Below, piece by piece: positions 8,353-14,334 of a DNA stretch of 18,775 bases (its first letter is position 1; the number at the start of each line of letters is the position of its first letter). Made by a program: the position numbers and the translations under genes. The DNA lies in the NCBI GenBank assembly GCA_030158535.1, contig JAOASV010000041.1, positions 1-18,775 of the forward strand. The letters run 5' to 3'. The notes under the pieces were generated by a model. It was not told the DNA's origin. It did no database searches and worked only from the letters and a program-made list of their open reading frames with translations. This DNA is from Sediminibacterium sp. (GTDB taxonomy: Bacteria; Bacteroidota; Bacteroidia; Chitinophagales; Chitinophagaceae).

Positions 8353-8631
8353 ATGGAACAAAGAGATGAACAATTATGGAAAATTGCTAAAAAACGAGCA
8401 AACACAAAACGTAACGGACTAGTTTACTTAACCATCGTTGTCTTTTTATGGATTATTTGGTTAAGTAATAATGATTTTACTTTTGGAAAAAACATGATTT
8501 ATGCATGGCCAAAATGGCCTACATTGGCACTAAGCATAGCCTTTGTATTTGAATATATAGATGCTTTTTACAGAGACAATGATTCATTAATTGAAAAGGA
8601 ATATCAAAAACTAAAGAATAAAAATAACTAA
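8353..8631 (+). CDS. 2TM-domain membrane protein
   Basis: This 92-residue protein has the 2TM-domain layout: a charged N-terminal helix (EQLWKIAKKRANTKR), membrane helix 1 at about residues 22-38 (VYLTIVVFLWIIWL), a short loop ending in WPKWPT, membrane helix 2 at about 56-70, and a lysine-rich C-terminal helix (EKEYQKLKNK). Both ends should be cytoplasmic. In Bacteroidota such domains occur alone or fused to LytTR or histidine-kinase proteins, and the stand-alone function is not known. The TonB-dependent receptor begins 2 bases after its stop, so the two are almost surely cotranscribed. Confidence 0.85.
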   Translation: MEQRDEQLWKIAKKRANTKRNGLVYLTIVVFLWIIWLSNNDFTFGKNMIYAWPKWPTLALSIAFVFEYIDAFYRDNDSLIEKEYQKLKNKNN

Positions 8632-8633
8632 GA

Positions 8634-10859
8634 TTGAAGATTAATTACATCCATACTAGAAACACAATCCTAGCTGTTGCATTATATTTATTTCCGCTTT
8701 CATATTTATTTGCGCAAGTAAGCAAAGACACTACAAATATTCTAAGTCCCGTTAGCGTTTACTACAACCGATGGGAAAGAAAAATTAATGAAGTTCCCAA
8801 CCGCATTACTAAATTTAATTTTAAGCAGCAACGTTTACAAAATCCACAAACCATGGCTGATGCTATTGGTGTAACGGGTGAAGTATTTATACAAAAAAGT
8901 CAGATGGGAGGCGGGAGCCCAATGATAAGAGGATTTGCAACCAACCGTGTATTAATGGTGGTAGATGGAGTGAGAATGAATAACGCTATTTATAGAAGTG
9001 GAAATTTGCAAAATATAATTTCATTTGATCCTTTAGCACTCGAAGATGCAGAAGTAATTTTTGGACCGGGATCTTTAATGTATGGAAGTGACGCTATTGG
9101 CGGAGTAATGGACTTTCATACACTACAACCAAAATTTTCTACTGAAAATAAAACGCTCATAAAAGGTGATGCATTTGTTAGGTACGCATCTGCCAATCAA
9201 GAAAAAACTGCGCACGCCAATATAAATATTGCTTCAAATAAATTCTCTTTTTTAACCAGCTTTACGACCAGTGATTTTGGAGACTTACAAATGGGAAAAA
9301 ATGGAGGTCAAGACAGCTATTTACGAAAAGAATACATCGAGCGTGTTGGTAATCAAGATGTGGTTGTAAAAAATACAAATCCGTATATTCAAAAACAATC
9401 TGGGTATCATCAAAATAACCTACTTACTAAATTAAGGTATAAACCAAGTGAGCACTGGGATATTCAATACGGATTCCATTATTCAAAAACTGGAAATATT
9501 CCACGCTACGATAGATTAATAGAATACGCATCTGGTAATTTACGTTTTGCAGAATGGAATTATGGGCCACAATTTTGGACCATGCAAAATTTTCAAATAC
9601 TGCATAAAAAAACAACAGCGCTGTACAATGAAGCCAAATTAGTTGTCGCTTATCAACAATATGAAGAAAGTAGAATAGACCGTAGACGAAACAATAACAA
9701 CCAAAGAACACAAACTGAAAATGTAGACGCCACATCTGTCAATGTAGATTTTACGAAGTCTTTTAAAGATGGTGAAGAAATTTTTTACGGAGCAGAATGG
9801 ATTGGCAATGTAGTAGGATCTAAAGCTGTTAATGTAAATATTACAAATAACCTACAAACTAAAGTTGCCACTCGCTATCCAGATGGCGCTACCTGGAATT
9901 CTTTTGCAGTGTACACCAGCTACAAAAAAGAAATCACTGAAAAAATAAATTTTTCTAGTGGCTTACGCTATAACACAGGGCAAACAAAAGCAAGTTTTGA
10001 TACTACGTTTTTTAGATTCCCATTTACATCGTCCAACATTTCTAATAGCAATCTCACAGGAAATATTGGATTCGTGTATAAACCTAGCAATCGTTTACAA
10101 TTAACCGCACTGGCTTCTACTGGTTTTAGAATGCCAAACATTGATGATATTGGTAAAGTTTTTGAATCGGCACCTGGAAACGTTGTTGTACCCAATAATC
10201 AACTAAAACCAGAATATGCTTGGAACTATGAAATTGGCTTACAGTATAATAGACCAGAAAAAATAAATTATTACCTATCTATTTTTACAACCACTTTAAA
10301 CAATGCTTTAACCAATAGACCTTTTAGTTTTAACGGGCAAGACTCCATTGTTTATGATGGAACAAAAAGTAGGGTAAACGCCATACAAAATGTAGCGAAT
10401 GCAAAAGTATGGGGTATACAATTAGGTTGGGAACTATTTTTTAATAAGCACATCAAATGGCAAACAAAACTAAATTGGATTGAAGGCCATGAAACGGATG
10501 ATGTAAAAAATGAACAAGTACCGCTTAGACATGCACCACCTTTATTTGGAAGCAGTGCTATTCAGTGGCAAAAAAATAAGTTTGCATTTGAACTAAACAC
10601 GCAGTTTAATGGTCAAATAACTAGCGAAAATTTAGCGCCCAGTGAAAAGGCAAAAACAGCTATTTATGCGGTAGATAAGAGTGGGAAACCATACTGCCCA
10701 AGCTGGTATACAATTAATCTAAAAGCGAATTACAATATTGGTAAATTCCAAATACACATTGGATGGGAAAATATAACCAATCAGCGATACAGGCCTTATT
10801 CTTCTGGAATTGTTGCCCCAGGGAGCAATTTTATAACGAGCTTACGATATAGTTTTTAA
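8634..10859 (+). CDS. TonB-dependent outer-membrane receptor, heme/siderophore-receptor-like
   Basis: This 741-residue receptor would import a ligand, perhaps heme, an iron chelate or another cofactor, using TonB energy. The signal peptide spans about residues 1-28 (SYLFAQ), with a possible TonB box near PVSVYYN (39-45). The plug domain is about 55-165, with GGGSPMIRGFATNRVLMVVDG and GPGSLMYGSDAIGG. A 22-strand barrel should follow, ending in phenylalanine (RYSF). No carboxypeptidase-like N-terminal extension is present, so it is not a SusC-type receptor. The heme-receptor FRAP/NPNL box may be represented by Phe498-Arg-Met-Pro and NNQLKPE (521-527), so heme specificity is uncertain. The start is TTG: an in-frame stop lies at 8625-8627 and no ATG comes before the signal peptide. 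It follows the 2TM gene by 2 bases and overlaps the deacetylase gene tail to tail by 4 bases. Confidence 0.9.
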   Translation: MKINYIHTRNTILAVALYLFPLSYLFAQVSKDTTNILSPVSVYYNRWERKINEVPNRITKFNFKQQRLQNPQTMADAIGVTGEVFIQKSQMGGGSPMIRGFATNRVLMVVDGVRMNNAIYRSGNLQNIISFDPLALEDAEVIFGPGSLMYGSDAIGGVMDFHTLQPKFSTENKTLIKGDAFVRYASANQEKTAHANINIASNKFSFLTSFTTSDFGDLQMGKNGGQDSYLRKEYIERVGNQDVVVKNTNPYIQKQSGYHQNNLLTKLRYKPSEHWDIQYGFHYSKTGNIPRYDRLIEYASGNLRFAEWNYGPQFWTMQNFQILHKKTTALYNEAKLVVAYQQYEESRIDRRRNNNNQRTQTENVDATSVNVDFTKSFKDGEEIFYGAEWIGNVVGSKAVNVNITNNLQTKVATRYPDGATWNSFAVYTSYKKEITEKINFSSGLRYNTGQTKASFDTTFFRFPFTSSNISNSNLTGNIGFVYKPSNRLQLTALASTGFRMPNIDDIGKVFESAPGNVVVPNNQLKPEYAWNYEIGLQYNRPEKINYYLSIFTTTLNNALTNRPFSFNGQDSIVYDGTKSRVNAIQNVANAKVWGIQLGWELFFNKHIKWQTKLNWIEGHETDDVKNEQVPLRHAPPLFGSSAIQWQKNKFAFELNTQFNGQITSENLAPSEKAKTAIYAVDKSGKPYCPSWYTINLKANYNIGKFQIHIGWENITNQRYRPYSSGIVAPGSNFITSLRYSF

Positions 10860-11755
10860 AATAAATCAGCGGCCAATCTAAATGTGTTGCAATGTGCTTC
10901 CACAATTGTTCGAACATCTGGCGAATACCCCCCGCCTAATGCTACAACAATAGGAATATTATTTTTTTTCAGGCTTGATAGTACAAATTCATCACGGCGC
11001 TTGCACTCATCTATACTTACTTTAAGTTTTCCAAATTTATCCGTTTCTAAAATGTCAACGCCTGACAAATAAAAAACTAAATCAGGTTTTACTTCACTTA
11101 TGAGTTTAGGAAGGGTATCTTTTAAAATAGATAAATACAATTCACCAGTGGTTCCATCAGCGAGTCCAATATCTAGATTTGATTTTTCTTTCCGAAAAGG
11201 ATAATTAGTAGCACCATGCATACTAAATGTAAATACATCATAATTATTTTCCATGATTTTTGCAGTACCATTACCTTGATGCACATCTAAATCCACAATC
11301 ATAATTTTCTTGCAATACTTATGATCTAATAAATAATTGGCCGCAACGCACATATCGTTGAGTATACAAAATCCTTCACCTCTATCAGCAAAAGCATGAT
11401 GGGTTCCGCCTGCAACATTGAGTGCAATTCCATTTTCTAAAGCAGCAATACTGCAATCGATAGTGCCTTGTGTGATAATGAACTCTCTATCTATTAAAGC
11501 TTGAGACTGTGGAAAACCAATCGCTCTTTGTTCAGAAGCACTTAATTGTAAAGAGATTAATTTGTGATAGTAAGCCGCATCATGCGTTTTTAATATGACC
11601 TCTGCGTCGCATGCTTTAGGCTTAAAAAACTGATTGGCAGTATAAGTGCCTTCATGTAGTAATTGAGCAGGTATAAGCTCATATTTTAACATGGGAAACC
11701 TGTGGTTTTCAGGAAGCGGGTGTGCATAGATATCGTCAAAAGCAATCGTAACCAT
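10856..11755 (-). CDS. Histone-deacetylase-family (AcuC-like) zinc deacetylase
   Basis: This 299-residue cytosolic protein belongs to the arginase/deacetylase fold. All key residues are present: tandem His119-His120 (GGTHHAF), Asp155 in the IVDLDVHQGNGT block, zinc ligands Asp157, His159 and Asp234 (SGVDIL), and the transition-state tyrosine Tyr277 in GGGYSP. An active metal-dependent deacetylase is expected, acting on acetyl-lysine or a small acetylated amine; the substrate is unknown. The compact length is that of stand-alone bacterial members, nearer the class IV/HDAC11-like type by overall impression. It lies 16 bases downstream of the desaturase on the same strand. Its stop overlaps that of the TonB receptor: TTAA at 10856-10859 gives TAA on both strands. 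Confidence 0.93.
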   Translation of the reverse strand: MVTIAFDDIYAHPLPENHRFPMLKYELIPAQLLHEGTYTANQFFKPKACDAEVILKTHDAAYYHKLISLQLSASEQRAIGFPQSQALIDREFIITQGTIDCSIAALENGIALNVAGGTHHAFADRGEGFCILNDMCVAANYLLDHKYCKKIMIVDLDVHQGNGTAKIMENNYDVFTFSMHGATNYPFRKEKSNLDIGLADGTTGELYLSILKDTLPKLISEVKPDLVFYLSGVDILETDKFGKLKVSIDECKRRDEFVLSSLKKNNIPIVVALGGGYSPDVRTIVEAHCNTFRLAADLF

Positions 11756-11771
11756 TCTATATGCTTTAGCC

Positions 11772-12509
11772 TTATAACGAGCGGCGTAATTGTATAATCC
11801 CTATATAATTAAATAGCCGCATTACCTGATACGTAATATCAAACTCAAACCATCTTTTAGCGAAATTGGCATCGTCTTTTTTGTGATGGTGATTATTTTG
11901 AAATAATTCTCCCATCAATAAAACACCCCAAGGGCCAGTATTTTTACTCTGGTCGATGCTATCAAAATTTCGATAACCATATTTATGACCACACCAATTA
12001 ACAATAGCGCCTTGAAGCGGTCCCATTAAAAAATGAATAGGTAATAATAAAAACCACCAGTAATTGGGGGCAAAATACCAATACAAAGCAGTATACAATA
12101 CCACAAACGACATCCTTGTAAGCATGTGATGACCAAAGCGGTCTAATTTTTCCCAAACAGGTAGGTAGTCTTTGGTAAACTCAGCATCTGGCACATTTTG
12201 ACCTAATAAAAAAGACCGATAAATTGTAATGGTACTTTTCATCATTTCATAAATATCCTTAAAAAAATGAGGTGAATGTGGGTCTTTGTCTGTATCGCTA
12301 TAAGCATGATGCATGCGGTGCATGACACCATAAGCGCGGGGTACCAAATAAGACGATCCCTGAAAAAACCAAGTGCATATATAAAAAATTCTTTCCCAGT
12401 TTTTACTGGTCTCATACATTTTATGAGATGCAAAACGGTGCAAGAAAAATGTATGGAAAAATAAGGATAAAAACCAATGACTCGTTAAAAGGATAAGAAT
12501 GAAAACCAT
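11772..12509 (-). CDS. Membrane fatty-acid (acyl-CoA) desaturase
   Basis: This 245-residue integral membrane di-iron enzyme inserts a double bond in a fatty acyl chain. The three histidine boxes are visible: H24RFASH29 (HxxxxH), H64RMHH68 (HxxHH), and a third at ELFQNNHHH (207-209), plus the extra His175 in NWCGHKYG seen in delta-9-type enzymes. Hydrophobic segments lie at about 1-20, 41-57, 131-146 and 148-167, with the boxes on the cytoplasmic side. It is shorter than many desaturases (about 300) but within the range of bacterial stand-alone forms, and the N-terminus begins directly in the first membrane helix. A 31-residue membrane protein gene ends 57 bases upstream, and the deacetylase follows 16 bases downstream. 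Regiospecificity cannot be told. Confidence 0.92.
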   Translation of the reverse strand: MVFILILLTSHWFLSLFFHTFFLHRFASHKMYETSKNWERIFYICTWFFQGSSYLVPRAYGVMHRMHHAYSDTDKDPHSPHFFKDIYEMMKSTITIYRSFLLGQNVPDAEFTKDYLPVWEKLDRFGHHMLTRMSFVVLYTALYWYFAPNYWWFLLLPIHFLMGPLQGAIVNWCGHKYGYRNFDSIDQSKNTGPWGVLLMGELFQNNHHHKKDDANFAKRWFEFDITYQVMRLFNYIGIIQLRRSL

Positions 12510-12566
12510 ATTATCTAAACTGTATTAAATATTAGTTTTATGAATATAAAATTAAAGCCAAAAGAT

Positions 12567-12662
12567 TTATTTATAACCTTTGTACTTATTTAACGTAAGT
12601 ATACAAGCAACGCCAAATAGTAGGGTTATAAAGCCGGCAAAATAGGGTATGATATCAGTCAT
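12567..12662 (-). CDS. 31-residue single-helix membrane protein (short gene)
   Basis: This very short frame encodes 31 residues: MTDIIPYFAG, then a hydrophobic run FITLLFGVACILTL, then a basic tail NKYKGYK. That is a textbook single membrane helix with a cytoplasmic C-terminus by the positive-inside rule. The ATG at 12662 overlaps the TGA of the 59-residue gene in an ATGA arrangement (12659-12662), which suggests translational coupling and argues that both are real. Its TAA is followed by 57 bases and then the desaturase start. I know no function; similar tiny proteins in Bacteroidota are often left unannotated. The call rests on the overlap, the membrane-helix pattern and operon position. 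Confidence 0.65.
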   Translation of the reverse strand: MTDIIPYFAGFITLLFGVACILTLNKYKGYK

Positions 12663-12838
12663 TTTTGATTTTTGATAAGTTTTAGCAAAATTGCGAATCC
12701 AAGAATTGATGGAACCCATAAGCCTATAAATATCGCTGCTTCTTTCTCTCCTTTAAACCATAATAGTTCAGAAAAAATCAAAGACAGAAATGCAGCGGTG
12801 AACATTAAAAAATCAGATGCTGTAAAATTTTTAAACAT
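12659..12838 (-). CDS. 59-residue small membrane protein
   Basis: This 59-residue protein starts MFKNFTASDF. It has two membrane helices, about residues 9-26 (FLMFTAAFLSLIFSELLW) and 33-54 (AAIFIGLWVPSILGFAILLKL), joined by the short loop FKGEKEA, and a lysine-rich end. The motif LWFxGxKEAxxFxGLWVPSILxF resembles a family of roughly 60-residue Bacteroidota membrane proteins that I recall, with no known function. The frame stays open upstream to an ATG at 12919, but the added 27 residues are not family-like. The start at 12838 has an A/G-rich leader (AAAGAAG-like), so I place the start there. It heads the minus-strand cluster with the 31-residue gene, desaturase and deacetylase, and diverges from the FAS1 gene across 120 bases. 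Confidence 0.75.
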   Translation of the reverse strand: MFKNFTASDFLMFTAAFLSLIFSELLWFKGEKEAAIFIGLWVPSILGFAILLKLIKNQK

Positions 12839-12958
12839 AAAGAACTTCTTTTCTTTAAATATAAGACTAATAAATCGTAATTGGACTGAAATAGAATTAA
12901 CAATTAATTCATCGAACAATCTGTCTAATAATTTGTTCTATAGTCTAAACATAACAAT

Positions 12959-13471
12959 ATGAAATTAAAATTATTCGTTGCAGTACTAGCAACTGTATTA
13001 ACAACTTCATTTGGTGCGCAAGCTCAAAAAACAATTGTTGACATCGCAGTTGGTTCAAAAGAACATACAACACTTGTAGCGGGTTTAACTGCTGCAGACC
13101 TAGTTACCACTTTACAAAGTGCTGGTCCTTTTACAGTGTTTGCACCTACAAATGCAGCATTTGCCAAGCTTCCTGCTGGAACATTAGAAACATTATTAAA
13201 GCCAGAAAACAAAGCAACTTTAGCTAAAATTTTAACGTACCACGTCATTGCAGGTACATTTGATGCAGCAGCAGTTGTTAAAGCAATTAAAGCAAATAAT
13301 GGTTCTCTATCACTTACAACAGTTAGTGGTAACAAAATTGTGGCTTCTATCAAACAAGGTAAAGTGACTTTAACAGATGAAAAAGGGAATTCAGCAACAG
13401 TTGTAGTCGCTGATTTAACTGCAACAAATGGTGTTATCCATGTAATTGATGCAGTGGTATTACCAAAATAA
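12959..13471 (+). CDS. Secreted FAS1 (fasciclin) domain protein
   Basis: This 170-residue exported protein has a signal peptide at about residues 1-23 (GAQAQ) and one FAS1 domain filling the rest. The FAS1 H1 motif is seen in PFTVFAPTNAAF, the YH motif in LTYHVIAG, and the H2 motif in the terminal NGVIHVIDAVVLP. FAS1 domains mediate adhesion or matrix contacts and act outside the cytoplasm. There is no lipobox, so it should be periplasmic or released. It has its own transcription unit, ending in an intrinsic terminator at 13507-13536. An antisense open frame of 164 residues (13024-13518) is a shadow. Confidence 0.93.
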   Translation: MKLKLFVAVLATVLTTSFGAQAQKTIVDIAVGSKEHTTLVAGLTAADLVTTLQSAGPFTVFAPTNAAFAKLPAGTLETLLKPENKATLAKILTYHVIAGTFDAAAVVKAIKANNGSLSLTTVSGNKIVASIKQGKVTLTDEKGNSATVVVADLTATNGVIHVIDAVVLPK

Positions 13472-13506
13472 ATTAAAGTTATACCCACAAAGAATATCTT
13501 AAAGTA

Positions 13507-13536
13507 AGAGCCTAGCAATTTTGCTGGGCTCTTTTT
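13507..13536 (+). terminator. Intrinsic terminator after the FAS1 gene
   Basis: A 10-base-pair stem, AGAGCCTAGC (13507-13516) with GCTGGGCTCT (13523-13532), has a single G-T wobble, a six-base loop, and is followed by TTTT at 13533-13536. It lies 35 bases after the FAS1 stop codon and is the only convincing intrinsic terminator in the window. Confidence 0.9.
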
Positions 13537-13592
13537 ATGTAAGTATGCTTCAAATTTTAAAAATATCTTATTTTTAGTGATAATTTAAAATC

Positions 13593-14330
13593 ATGGAAGT
13601 ACATCACGCTCACCACCCAGCACACAAGAAAAAAATATCAGAATATTTTTTGGAATTTTTTATGCTATTTTTTGCTGTAACGCTTGGTTTTTTTGCAGAA
13701 AATCAAAGAGAACATTATATCGAAAGTCTAAGAGAAAAGCAGTACATGGAAAGCTTTTTAGAAGATATTGCAAAAGACAAAATTGAAATTGCCGCTACTA
13801 GAAATTTTACCACAACACAAATAAGTTATTTAGATACAGCAATCAATATCTTATCAAGCAATCAATTAACACCTCAAAATATCATACTATTATACCGTTC
13901 TAGTTTAAAAACAGGAGGTAATAGACCTATTACATTTATTGACAGAACATCCGCTCAATTAAGATCAGGTGGTATGCGACTAATTAGAGATAAAAAAGTA
14001 GCAACCCTCATTTCAGAGTACTGGCAGTTAATTACCCAAATTAATAGATATGAAGGCGTTACAATAGATGGCTACAAATCAAGCATCAAAAATATGACCT
14101 ACAAAATTTTTGATGGCACCAATTATATTGATCCCAAAACCAAAGCAATCAAAGAAGGTGCAACTTTAATGACTAACAATCCAATCCTACTTAAAGAATA
14201 CAACAATAGACAACTAAATTTACGATACGATTTAGACCGATTTATTGTGGGTTACTTTTATAACGAACTCGATAAAAAAATTGATACGCTACAAAAAGAA
14301 ATTTCTGCAGCGTACCATATCAAAAGTTAA
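13593..14330 (+). CDS. MEVHH-family membrane protein, dispersed copy 4
   Basis: This 245-residue paralogue lies about 8.6 kb from the tandem array. The tail is MEVHHAHHPAHKKKISEY (His4-5, His7-8, His11), followed by a membrane helix at about 19-36 (EFFMLFFAVTLGFFAE) and a helical charged domain. The core at about 118-143 reads DRTSAQLRSGGMRLIRDKK and ends ISEYW. It matches copy 1 best: LGFFAENQREH, REKQYM, the YR...LK stretch before the core and the LM..........EYxNR region near residues 190-210. It stands alone after the FAS1 terminator, so it should have its own promoter in 13537-13592. It ends 4 bases from the stop of the M14 peptidase gene. The function is unknown. Confidence 0.85.
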   Translation: MEVHHAHHPAHKKKISEYFLEFFMLFFAVTLGFFAENQREHYIESLREKQYMESFLEDIAKDKIEIAATRNFTTTQISYLDTAINILSSNQLTPQNIILLYRSSLKTGGNRPITFIDRTSAQLRSGGMRLIRDKKVATLISEYWQLITQINRYEGVTIDGYKSSIKNMTYKIFDGTNYIDPKTKAIKEGATLMTNNPILLKEYNNRQLNLRYDLDRFIVGYFYNELDKKIDTLQKEISAAYHIKS

Positions 14331-14334
14331 TCGT

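Noticed and set aside
12839..12919. N-terminal extension of the 59-residue membrane protein to an upstream ATG (86 residues in total)
   Set aside because: The added 27 residues are not family-like, lie in the divergent promoter region, and the internal ATG at 12838 has a purine-rich leader and gives a typical size.
12672..12962. 96-residue plus-strand open frame ending in ATGA at the FAS1 start
   Set aside because: It is antisense to the 59-residue gene and its leader, is low-complexity Asn/Ile/Ser-rich, and has no domain-like pattern; a shadow frame.
13024..13518. 164-residue minus-strand open frame over the FAS1 gene
   Set aside because: It mirrors a gene with strong FAS1 motifs and a signal peptide; its own product looks like translated antisense (Thr/Val/Ala-rich).
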